A stretch of 64,000 nt of DNA from Ketobacter sp036337295. Lineage in GTDB: Bacteria > Pseudomonadota > Gammaproteobacteria > Pseudomonadales > Ketobacteraceae. This document shows positions 54,629-62,848 of this stretch, in pieces. Location of the stretch: NCBI GenBank assembly GCA_036337295.1, contig JAYZEN010000007.1, positions 1 through 64,000 of the forward strand, written 5' to 3'. The notes under the pieces were generated by a model that saw only the letters and a list, made by a program, of their open reading frames with translations, had not been told where the DNA came from and made no database searches. Made by a program: the position numbers and the translations under genes. How positions within the stretch are numbered: position 1 is the first letter of the stretch; every line of letters begins with the position of its first letter.

Positions 54629-54739
54629 TTGGTATAGTGGATGCCGGGTTTAATAGTTTAGTGATTCCTTGATTCTGGGCCATACTTAAGGAATTACGCA
54701 TATTGCGAGTCCCGGCGCTCCAGTAAGAGAATTCATCTA

Positions 54740-56545
54740 ATGACTAAGCCTGAGTCTCATCACCGCGCTCCCGAGCCCGTTGTCCATTCAAGCTGTCAGC
54801 CCCACGGCCCCCAGTGTCGGTGCAGCGACCCCATCTCCAACTCCACTGAGCTGCGCCAGCATCAGCAGGCATTCTACAAGTTCACCGCCAGCCCCCTGGG
54901 TGAAATCCTGCAGGAGCTGGGGCTGGCCACATCCGATCAGGTTCGCGCCGCCCTGGAGCAGCAGAAAACCAGCCACAAACGCCTGGGGGAAATCCTCACC
55001 GACCAGGGTGTAGTCAGTCGGGATGATGTGCTGCGGGGGCTGTGCCAGCGTTTTGGGGTGCCTTATGTCAATCTGCGCCAGTTCGATGTGGACCCGAAGG
55101 CGGTGGCCCTGGTGCCCGGGCATTTCGCCCGCAAGCACATGGTGATGCCCCTGCTGCTGGAACAGGATCGGCTGCTGGTGGCGGTAACCGACCCCTCCGA
55201 TTCTGAACTGATCAACATGCTGCGTTTCATCACCGGCAAGTTGCTGGAGTTCTGTATCGCTCCCTCCAACGACATCGCCTATGCCATCAGCAGTTTTTAC
55301 GGTGGTCAGGAAATGCAGTCGGCCCTGGAGGACCTGGCGGTGTTCTCCTCCGATGAGCCTTTTCATGTGGATGCTGACAGTGACGAGGTGTTGGGTAACG
55401 AGCGGCCTGTGGTGCAATTGGTGCAGAGTGTGATTTCCGACGCCATGGCCCGGCGCGCCTCCGACATTCACGTGCGCCCCCGGGAAGCGGTGGTGGAGCT
55501 TTACTTCCGGGTGGACGGAGTGATGCAGCACATCCGCTCCTTCAATAAAAAACTGCTGCCGGCAGTGGTGAGCCGCATCAAGATTGTGGGCAACATGGAC
55601 ATTTCCGAGCACCGCCTGCCCCAGGACGGCCGCTCCCGCATCCACTACCTGGAGAAAACCGTGGACCTGCGCATTTCCATCATTCCCACCATCCACGGGG
55701 AGAGTGTGGTGATCCGCCTGCTGGACACCCAGTTCGCCCTCAAGGATCTGGAAGCTCTGGGCTTCGATGGGCGGGATGCCGAAGAGCTGCGCCACCTGCT
55801 GACCCGCAATAACGGCATCTTTCTGGTGACCGGGCCCACCGGCTCCGGTAAATCCACCACCCTGTACACCGCGCTGGACCACATCCGCTCTACCAACGTC
55901 AACATCATCACGGTAGAAGATCCGGTGGAATACCATGTGGACGGCATTACCCAGATTCAGGTCAACCACGATACCGGCTATTCCTTTGCCCGGGCGCTGC
56001 GGCACATCCTGCGGCATGATCCAGATGTAATCATGGTGGGTGAAATCCGGGATGATGAAACCGCCAAAATGGCGGTGGAGAGCGCACTGACCGGCCATCT
56101 GGTACTGAGTACCCTGCATACCAATGACGCCGCCACCACGGTGACCCGCCTGATTGAGATCGGGGTTGAGCCCTACCTGGTGAACAGTGCCCTGATCGGT
56201 GTGCTGGCCCAGCGGCTGGTGCGTTGCAATTGCGTGCACTGTTTGCAGGAGGAGCACGTGGAGGCCTCGTTGCGTCGGGTGCTGGGGGTGGCCGATGATG
56301 AGGTGTTCTACAAGGGCGCGGGCTGTGACTTGTGCCATAACACCGGGGTCAGTGGCCGGATGGCGGTGTATGAGCTGTTGGTGATGACCGCAGAACTGCG
56401 CAAGTTGCTGGCGCAACGCACACCCGCGGATGAGATCGCGGAGCAGGCCGTGCGCGACGGAATGACCCCTTTGACCGCCAGTGCGCTGCGGGTGGCGAGA
56501 GCCCGCAAAATTCCCCTTGCAGAAGTCTACCGGGTGCGGCTGTAA
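54740..56545 (+). CDS. lone GspE/PilB-family secretion ATPase
   Basis: 601 aa. Order: an unusual Cys/His-rich start (residues 7-28 with C19, C26, C28), MshEN/T2SE N-terminal domain (about 55-200), then the ATPase domain with Walker A GPTGSGKST (365-373), Asp box, Walker B (MVGEIRDDETA) and His box (LSTLHTNDA). A zinc tetracysteine is formed by CVHC and CDLC near residues 495-535. It powers pilus or type II secretion assembly, but no gspF, pilC or pilin gene is adjacent, so its partner is unknown; MshE-like c-di-GMP binding is possible. Confidence 0.9.
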   Translation: MTKPESHHRAPEPVVHSSCQPHGPQCRCSDPISNSTELRQHQQAFYKFTASPLGEILQELGLATSDQVRAALEQQKTSHKRLGEILTDQGVVSRDDVLRGLCQRFGVPYVNLRQFDVDPKAVALVPGHFARKHMVMPLLLEQDRLLVAVTDPSDSELINMLRFITGKLLEFCIAPSNDIAYAISSFYGGQEMQSALEDLAVFSSDEPFHVDADSDEVLGNERPVVQLVQSVISDAMARRASDIHVRPREAVVELYFRVDGVMQHIRSFNKKLLPAVVSRIKIVGNMDISEHRLPQDGRSRIHYLEKTVDLRISIIPTIHGESVVIRLLDTQFALKDLEALGFDGRDAEELRHLLTRNNGIFLVTGPTGSGKSTTLYTALDHIRSTNVNIITVEDPVEYHVDGITQIQVNHDTGYSFARALRHILRHDPDVIMVGEIRDDETAKMAVESALTGHLVLSTLHTNDAATTVTRLIEIGVEPYLVNSALIGVLAQRLVRCNCVHCLQEEHVEASLRRVLGVADDEVFYKGAGCDLCHNTGVSGRMAVYELLVMTAELRKLLAQRTPADEIAEQAVRDGMTPLTASALRVARARKIPLAEVYRVRL

Positions 56546-56548
56546 GAT

Positions 56549-57394
56549 CTACGCGCGCAACGTATCGCGCACCGTACGGGGGCTTGCCTGCGCTGCCTGC
56601 CCCAATTCCTCGATCACCACGCCCTCGTTGAAGCGGCCCTGGAACTGGTTGGTGCTGATCACCATCAGGGGGCGCTTGCCATCCAGCCCCAATTTGCGCA
56701 TGGGGCGGGTGGTGGGGTGGTCGCCCGGCGCCAGCTGCAGGCGGAAACCAAAGGGCAGGTGCAGGTTGAACGGACTGCGCACGTCCAGGATCGAGCGGAT
56801 CATCTGCTGATTGAGGATGGAGAACAGGTTCATGCCCAGGGGGCGGATCTGCCAGAAGCGCGGTCCCCAGCCGGAAAACTCGAACAGGGGCTGATTGTAC
56901 TGCAGGCAATCCACCCGACAGCGCAGGCTGTTTTGGTCCAGCTGCAGGTCAATGCGGGCCGGGGTTTTGGGGTGTCCCCAGATTTCGCGCCCGACGTTGA
57001 TCATGCGCAGGCTGTCCGCCGGGCAATTCACCAGATAAAACCCCATGTGGCGCTGGTCTGCCCGCCGGAACAGCTCCCGCCAGGGGGAGACCGGCTGGAA
57101 CCCCCGGCGTCGCGATACCGGCACCGCCAGCCCTGCCACGCTGTAATCGGCGTCGCTGCAGTGGGTGAAATTGGCCATCACCAGGGAGACAATGGCGTAG
57201 GGGCCAAAGGTCATGGCCGGGGTCAGGCTGGACTGGGTGGCGCTGGCGTTGAGCAGAGCCTCGACCCGCTGACGATGGGCGCAGAAAAGGGCAATACTGT
57301 AATCCCCTTCTTTATAGAGGACGGGCACTTCCAGCGGCCCTGAGGAGGTGTCCAGAGTGCGTCTGGGCACCTGGAAAAATGGATCGATCTGCAT
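56549..57394 (-). CDS. acetoacetate decarboxylase-family protein
   Basis: 281 aa from ATG 57392-57394; the longer frame to 57544 is Arg/Pro-rich and lacks conservation signals. The family motif INVGREIWGHPKTPA (about residues 135-149) includes the lysine position expected for Schiff-base chemistry. The rest shows the usual beta-rich pattern of ADC-superfamily proteins. It could be a decarboxylase or another lyase; the acceptor is unknown. It ends two bases from the convergent ATPase gene stop. Confidence 0.75.
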   Translation of the reverse strand: MQIDPFFQVPRRTLDTSSGPLEVPVLYKEGDYSIALFCAHRQRVEALLNASATQSSLTPAMTFGPYAIVSLVMANFTHCSDADYSVAGLAVPVSRRRGFQPVSPWRELFRRADQRHMGFYLVNCPADSLRMINVGREIWGHPKTPARIDLQLDQNSLRCRVDCLQYNQPLFEFSGWGPRFWQIRPLGMNLFSILNQQMIRSILDVRSPFNLHLPFGFRLQLAPGDHPTTRPMRKLGLDGKRPLMVISTNQFQGRFNEGVVIEELGQAAQASPRTVRDTLRA

Positions 57395-57610
57395 GGCTAA
57401 CGCCCTGATTGGCTTAGGTTGTCTTTCAGCTTGTCTTATTGTTATACCCGATAGCGGATTATAGGGGTTTCTGGCCGGTCTATAAGCGGCTTTTGGGGTC
57501 AAATTGAGCAATCCCCTGGCCTGTTCTACCGACCTTTGACCCATCTTTTACAGGGGTTATGACCCATCAGTTTCCAGATTCCCTGTATTTCAACAGACCT
57601 GGAGCTTTGC

Positions 57611-57616
57611 TATAAT
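57611..57616 (+). promoter_or_regulatory. probable -10 box of guaB
   Basis: TATAAT at 57611-57616 followed by CGCCGG, 42 bases before the guaB ATG. The nearest -35 (TTTCAA at 57588-57593) is weak. Confidence 0.55.
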
Positions 57617-57658
57617 CGCCGGTTTAATTATTCCCCCCTGCAACAAGGCTGACACTGC

Positions 57659-59125
57659 ATGTTACGTATTGCTCAGGAAGCTCTCACCTTTGATGATGTT
57701 CTCCTACTGCCCGGCTACTCCGAGATCCTGCCCCGGGATGTGCAACTGAAAACCAGGCTCACCCGTGACATTACCCTGAACATCCCCCTGATCTCCGCGG
57801 CCATGGATACCGTCACGGAATCCCGGCTGGCCATCAGCATGGCCCAGGAGGGCGGCATCGGCATCCTGCACAAGAACATGACCGCCGAAGAGCAGGCCCG
57901 CCAGGTCAAGGCAGTGAAGAAGTTCGAAAGCGGGGTGGTGCGCGACCCCATTACCGTATCCCCTGACACCACCGTGGGCAAACTCATCGAGATCACCCAG
58001 ATCAACAACATTTCCGGGGTGCCGGTGGTGGATGGGGAACAGCTGGTGGGCATCGTCACCAGCCGGGACCTGCGCTTTGAGGATCGTTACGACCAGCCGG
58101 TGTCCGCCATCATGACCCCGAAAGAAAAGCTGGTGACGGCCAAAGAAGGTGCCTCCACCGACGAGATCAAGGGGCTGTTGCACAAGTTCCGGATTGAGAA
58201 AATCCTGCTGGTGGATGACGAGTTCCGTCTCACCGGCATGGTCACCAACACCGACATTCTGAAAGCCGAAGCCTATCCCCATTCCTGCAAGGATGACCAG
58301 GGTCGCCTGCGGGTGGGCGCGGCCGTGGGGACCGGTGAAGGTACCGAGGAACGGGTGGCCGCCCTGGTGGAAGCCGGTGTGGATGTGTTGGTGGTGGATA
58401 CCGCCCACGGCCATTCCAAGGGCGTGATTGACCGGGTGCGCTGGGTCACCCAGAACTACCCCCAGGTGCAGGTGATCGGCGGCAACATTGCCACCGCAGA
58501 AGCCGCGTTGGCACTGGCAGAGGCCGGAGCCCATGGGGTGAAGGTGGGGATTGGCCCCGGTTCCATTTGTACCACCCGCATTGTTTCCGGCATTGGTGTG
58601 CCGCAGATTTCGGCGGTGGCCAATGTGGTGGAAGCCCTCAATGGCATGGACATTCCGGTGATTGCCGATGGTGGCATCCGCTTCTCCGGCGACATCGCCA
58701 AAGCCATCGCCGCCGGTGCCCACGCCATCATGGTGGGCGGCTTGCTGGCCGGCACAGAAGAAGCCCCCGGCGAAGTGGAGCTGTACCAGGGTCGTTACTA
58801 CAAAGCCTATCGCGGCATGGGCTCACTGGGCGCCATGGCCCAGAACCAGGGTTCCAGCGACCGTTACTTCCAGGATGCCTCCCAGGGTGTGGAAAAGCTG
58901 GTTCCCGAAGGCATCGAGGGGCGCGTACCTTACAAAGGCCCCATTTCCGCCATCATCCACCAGATGATGGGAGGGGTACGGGCCAGCATGGGCTACACCG
59001 GCTGCCCCACCATTGAAGACATGCGGACCCGGCCCACCTTTGTGCGGGTCACCGGTGCCGGCATGAAAGAAAGCCACGTACACGATGTGACCATCACCAA
59101 AGAGGCGCCCAACTACCGCTCCTGA
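57659..59125 (+). CDS. guaB: IMP dehydrogenase
   Basis: 488 aa. NAD-dependent oxidation of IMP to XMP, the committed step to guanine nucleotides. Two CBS domains (about residues 95-205) are inserted in the barrel; the active-site loop GPGSICTTRIVSGIGVPQ carries the catalytic cysteine, and the flap segment YRGMGSLGAM is present. Length is normal. guaA follows after a hairpin. Confidence 0.97.
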   Translation: MLRIAQEALTFDDVLLLPGYSEILPRDVQLKTRLTRDITLNIPLISAAMDTVTESRLAISMAQEGGIGILHKNMTAEEQARQVKAVKKFESGVVRDPITVSPDTTVGKLIEITQINNISGVPVVDGEQLVGIVTSRDLRFEDRYDQPVSAIMTPKEKLVTAKEGASTDEIKGLLHKFRIEKILLVDDEFRLTGMVTNTDILKAEAYPHSCKDDQGRLRVGAAVGTGEGTEERVAALVEAGVDVLVVDTAHGHSKGVIDRVRWVTQNYPQVQVIGGNIATAEAALALAEAGAHGVKVGIGPGSICTTRIVSGIGVPQISAVANVVEALNGMDIPVIADGGIRFSGDIAKAIAAGAHAIMVGGLLAGTEEAPGEVELYQGRYYKAYRGMGSLGAMAQNQGSSDRYFQDASQGVEKLVPEGIEGRVPYKGPISAIIHQMMGGVRASMGYTGCPTIEDMRTRPTFVRVTGAGMKESHVHDVTITKEAPNYRS

Positions 59126-59150
59126 TCCGGTCGCTAAGCAGACCATTACT

Positions 59151-59181
59151 GGCCAGCCGAACCCGCCACGGGCGGCTGGCC
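59151..59181 (+). terminator. hairpin between guaB and guaA
   Basis: GGCCAGCCG (59151-59159) pairs with CGGCTGGCC (59173-59181); a short T-rich tail follows. It may be a partial terminator that sets guaA below guaB. Confidence 0.6.
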
Positions 59182-59233
59182 TTTCAGTTTATAACCTGAC
59201 TGATTGCAGCAGTCCTCATTACGGAACACAGCC

Positions 59234-60799
59234 ATGACCGACATTCACGCCCAGCGCATTCTTATTCTGGACTTTGGTTCGCAATACACTCAACTGATCG
59301 CCCGCCGGGTGCGCGAGATCGGTGTGTACTGCGAGCTGTGGGCCTGTGACGCCGACCCGGCGGACATCCAAGCCTTTGCGCCGAACGGTGTGATCCTGTC
59401 CGGGGGCCCGGAGTCGGTGACTGGCGAGGACACCCCGCGGGCCCCGGATCTGGTGTTCGAAATGGGCATTCCAGTGCTGGGAATCTGTTACGGCATGCAG
59501 ACCATGGCGGCGCAATTCGGTGGCAAGGTGGCCAGTTCCGACCACCGTGAATTCGGCTATGCGGAAGTGCGTTTGAAAGGCCCCAGCAAATTGCTGGAAG
59601 GGCTGGACGATCATGCCGGATCAAAAAAACTGGATGTGTGGATGAGCCATGGCGACAAGGTGGTGGAGCTGCCCCCCGGGTTTGAATGCATTGCCGAAAC
59701 CGCCAGTGCGCCCATTGCCGCCATGGCCCATGAGCAGAAAGGATTGTACGGCGTGCAGTTCCATCCGGAGGTGACCCACACCAAGCAGGGCGGCGAAATG
59801 CTGAAGCGGTTCGTGCGGGAAATCTGCGGCTGTGATGCCCTCTGGACCCCCGGCAACATCATCGACGATATGGTGGCCCGGGTGCGGGAGCAGGTGGGTG
59901 ACGACGAAGTGCTGCTGGGCTTGTCCGGCGGCGTGGATTCCTCGGTGGTGGCGGCGTTGCTGCACAAAGCCATTGGCGACAAGCTCACCTGTGTATTCGT
60001 GGACAACGGGCTGCTGCGGCTGAACGAAGGTGACCAGGTCATGGACATGTTTGCCCAGCACATGGGGATTCGGGTGATTCGTGCGGATGCCGAGGATCTG
60101 TTCCTGGGCAAGCTCAAGGGCGAAAATGACCCGGAAGCCAAACGCAAGATCATCGGCAACACCTTCATCGACGTGTTCGATACCGAGAGCGCCAAGCTGA
60201 ACGGCATCAAGTGGCTGGCCCAGGGCACCATCTACCCCGATGTGATTGAATCCGCCGGCTCCAAAACCGGCAAGGCCCATGTCATCAAATCCCACCACAA
60301 CGTAGGCGGTTTGCCGGAGCACATGAAAATGCAGTTGGTGGAGCCCCTGCGGGAACTGTTCAAAGACGAAGTGCGCAAGATCGGCCTGGAGCTGGGCCTG
60401 CCCTACGACATGGTGTACCGCCATCCTTTCCCCGGGCCGGGCCTGGGGGTGCGTATCCTGGGTGAGGTGAAAAAGGAATACGCCGACATCCTGCGGGAAG
60501 CCGACCACATTTTCATAGAAGAACTGCATAAAGCCGACTGGTACCACAAGGTGAGCCAGGCCTTTGCCGTGTTCCTGCCGGTGAAGTCCGTCGGGGTGAC
60601 CGGCGATGGCCGTCGTTACGAATATGTGGTGGCCATCCGCGCGGTGGAAACCATCGACTTTATGACCGCCCGCTGGGCCCATCTGCCTTATGAGCTGCTG
60701 GAAACAGTATCCAGCCGCGTCATTCAGGAAATTCCGGGGATTTCCCGGGTAACCTATGATATTTCCTCGAAGCCGCCAGCGACGATTGAGTGGGAGTAA
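59234..60799 (+). CDS. guaA: GMP synthase (glutamine-hydrolysing)
   Basis: 521 aa from ATG 59234 (an upstream in-frame TTG at 59204 is less likely). N-terminal glutamine amidotransferase with nucleophile Cys in GICYGMQ and His/Glu in GVQFHPEV; then the ATP pyrophosphatase P-loop LSGGVDSSVVAALL and the C-terminal dimerisation domain ending in TIEWE. Converts XMP to GMP. The guaBA order is standard. Confidence 0.97.
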   Translation: MTDIHAQRILILDFGSQYTQLIARRVREIGVYCELWACDADPADIQAFAPNGVILSGGPESVTGEDTPRAPDLVFEMGIPVLGICYGMQTMAAQFGGKVASSDHREFGYAEVRLKGPSKLLEGLDDHAGSKKLDVWMSHGDKVVELPPGFECIAETASAPIAAMAHEQKGLYGVQFHPEVTHTKQGGEMLKRFVREICGCDALWTPGNIIDDMVARVREQVGDDEVLLGLSGGVDSSVVAALLHKAIGDKLTCVFVDNGLLRLNEGDQVMDMFAQHMGIRVIRADAEDLFLGKLKGENDPEAKRKIIGNTFIDVFDTESAKLNGIKWLAQGTIYPDVIESAGSKTGKAHVIKSHHNVGGLPEHMKMQLVEPLRELFKDEVRKIGLELGLPYDMVYRHPFPGPGLGVRILGEVKKEYADILREADHIFIEELHKADWYHKVSQAFAVFLPVKSVGVTGDGRRYEYVVAIRAVETIDFMTARWAHLPYELLETVSSRVIQEIPGISRVTYDISSKPPATIEWE

Positions 60800-60912
60800 A
60801 TTGAACGGGAGAAAACAGTGGGCTATCTGATAACAGTTGTCCAAACCTGGGGGCACAGGTATTGTTGCTGAATCTTTGATCCCGGTTCAGTCAATCCTTG
60901 AGGATATTCTCG

Positions 60913-61752
60913 ATGAGCAGGCTCCCTCTCTCCCTGATAGTTGTGCTAGGTCTGGCGGCAAGTGGTTGTGGTGACAGTGACGATTCGACACAGGCAGCGC
61001 AGGCCGCAGCGGCGCCAAAAACCGAAGCGCCCGCACCCAAGCCTGCGAAGGCGGCTGCGGCCTCCCAGTATGCAGGGCCGGATATAGCCGGTCTGTATCT
61101 GGGTATGAGCCCGGATGAGGTGAAGGCCGTTCTGTCAGCCTACGACCCCGCGATGCGGGTTCAGGAAAGCAGCCAGTTCTTCGAATACAGCGCACTGGGA
61201 AAACGCTATAAAACCGAGCGCTTCCTGGTGCTCACCCAGGGGCAGATGCCTGGAGGCACTGTTGTGCTCACCGCGGGCTACACCTTTCCACCGGAAGCGC
61301 CCCGCGTCGTGGCCATCACCCGAATCCACCGTCAAACCTCGGAACCCCTGACCCAGGCCGACTATGCCAAGGCGTTGATCGAGAAGTACGGCACCCCGGT
61401 TGAAGATGTAAAGAACGACAGGGCCGGTGCGCAGGCCGAGCGCATTCTGAAATGGAAACTGCCCGGCAGTGGCAGTACCTATTGCGTTCACAGTGCCTCC
61501 ATAGGTAACGGAGTGCTGGATCGTTTTGTGAAAGACGGCAGGAAGATGGCGGTGGAAACGGTGACGCCAGCCTACGCAGATCAATGCGATGCCGTATTCG
61601 AATACACCCTGCGCGGTGAGCCGGTTACCCAGGCCAATGGAACGCTCTTCGATGTGCGGGCACTGGCCAGGTCTGAATTCCAGACGCAAGCCTGGGTGCA
61701 GCAACAGGTGGCAGATAAATCCAAAACCGGTACCCAGGCGCCGAAACTGTAA
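60913..61752 (+). CDS. hypothetical lipoprotein
   Basis: 279 aa from ATG 60913, preceded by GAGGATA; a TTG five codons upstream is the alternative. Signal peptide with lipobox AASGC (C19), an Ala/Pro/Lys-rich linker (about 25-55), then a globular domain with IAGLYLGMSPDEVKAVLSAYDP, a fold often seen in small periplasmic lipoproteins. One cysteine pair (in TYCVHSAS and ADQCDAVF) could form a disulfide. Function unknown. The stop shares one base with the DUF488 ATG. Confidence 0.85.
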   Translation: MSRLPLSLIVVLGLAASGCGDSDDSTQAAQAAAAPKTEAPAPKPAKAAAASQYAGPDIAGLYLGMSPDEVKAVLSAYDPAMRVQESSQFFEYSALGKRYKTERFLVLTQGQMPGGTVVLTAGYTFPPEAPRVVAITRIHRQTSEPLTQADYAKALIEKYGTPVEDVKNDRAGAQAERILKWKLPGSGSTYCVHSASIGNGVLDRFVKDGRKMAVETVTPAYADQCDAVFEYTLRGEPVTQANGTLFDVRALARSEFQTQAWVQQQVADKSKTGTQAPKL

Positions 61753-62345
61753 TGGCCAAAGGGCAACTCTACAGCATCGGCTACGCCACCAAACCCATTG
61801 CGGTGTTGTTGGCACAACTGCAGCAATATGAGATCAGTGCAGTGGCCGATGTGCGCTCCGTTCCCTATAGCAAAGCCTTCCATGACTATCACCAGGAAGC
61901 GTTTGCTGCCACTCTGAAGTCCAACGGCATCCATTACGTTTATCTCGGTGCCGAGTTGGGCCCCCGTTCCCGGGACGACAATCACTATGATGCCTGTGGT
62001 CAGGTGCAGTTTGATCGGCTGGCTCAATCGCAACTCTACCTGCAAGGAGTGGAGCGGATACAGAAGGGCTTGGATAAGGGCATGAATATCGCGCTGATGT
62101 GTGCGGAAAAAGACCCTGCCGATTGTCACCGCAGTTTATTGATCGGGTTCGACCTGAAGCGGCGCCTGGGGCTGGAGCTGGCCCACATCACCCACGACGG
62201 TGGTATCGAAACCCAACCACAACTGGAGCAGCGCATGGCGGAAACCCATGGTGCCGCTCAGGATCTGTTTGCATCGCCGGAGCAGTTGGTTGAGCTGGGT
62301 TGTCAGGCGCAGTCGAAACTGAAAGCCTATCGGAGACCCGAGTGA
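61752..62345 (+). CDS. DUF488-family protein
   Basis: 197 aa. Family features: the SIGYAT opening, AVADVRSVPYSKAFHDY (about residues 31-47) and the CAEKDPADCHR cysteine/histidine motif (about 117-127). The function of DUF488 is unknown; a nucleic acid or nucleotide role has been suggested. It overlaps the lipoprotein by one base and tadA by four, so the three are translationally coupled. Confidence 0.9.
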   Translation: MAKGQLYSIGYATKPIAVLLAQLQQYEISAVADVRSVPYSKAFHDYHQEAFAATLKSNGIHYVYLGAELGPRSRDDNHYDACGQVQFDRLAQSQLYLQGVERIQKGLDKGMNIALMCAEKDPADCHRSLLIGFDLKRRLGLELAHITHDGGIETQPQLEQRMAETHGAAQDLFASPEQLVELGCQAQSKLKAYRRPE

Positions 62346-62848
62346 GCCAGGAGCAGGAAGATATACACTGGATGCGACGTGCGTTGGACCTGGCGCGGCA
62401 GGCGGAACAGGCACAGGAGGTTCCGGTGGGAGCAGTCATTGTGCGCGATGGTGTGGTGTTGGGGGAAGGGTTCAATCAGCCCATCGCGCGTTGCGATCCT
62501 ACCAGCCACGCCGAGATCGTCGCCCTGCGGCAAGCCTGTGCCAGTGAGCGCAACTACCGCATTCCCGGGGCAACCCTGTACGTGACGGTGGAGCCTTGCT
62601 CCATGTGTGCCGGCGCGATTCTGCATGCGCGCATTGACCGGGTGGTGTTTGGAGCGGAAGAACCCAAGGCCGGTGCGGTGATCAGCGCCCAGCGTTTCTT
62701 TGATCAACCCTTTGTGAATTATGCGGTGACCTACGAGGGCGGTTGTCTGGCGCAGGAATGCAGTGCCCTGATGAGTGATTTTTTTGCCGCGCGCCGCAAG
62801 CTGAAGCGTCAGTTAAAGGCGGACCCGCCGGCAGATCCCAAGCCCTAG
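62342..62848 (+). CDS. tadA: tRNA-specific adenosine deaminase TadA
   Basis: 168 aa from GTG 62342, which overlaps the DUF488 stop as GTGA; the open frame begins at 62300. Converts A34 to inosine in tRNA-Arg(ACG). Zinc and proton-shuttle motif TSHAEIVAL and PCSMCAGA are intact. It stops in a 4-base overlap with the convergent mltF stop. Confidence 0.95.
   Translation: MSQEQEDIHWMRRALDLARQAEQAQEVPVGAVIVRDGVVLGEGFNQPIARCDPTSHAEIVALRQACASERNYRIPGATLYVTVEPCSMCAGAILHARIDRVVFGAEEPKAGAVISAQRFFDQPFVNYAVTYEGGCLAQECSALMSDFFAARRKLKRQLKADPPADPKP

Noticed and set aside
54788..56416. 542-codon minus-strand frame
   Set aside because: Complete overlap with the clearly real GspE/PilB ATPase; His/Gln-rich shadow composition.
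59621..60856. 411-codon minus-strand frame
   Set aside because: Shadow of guaA.
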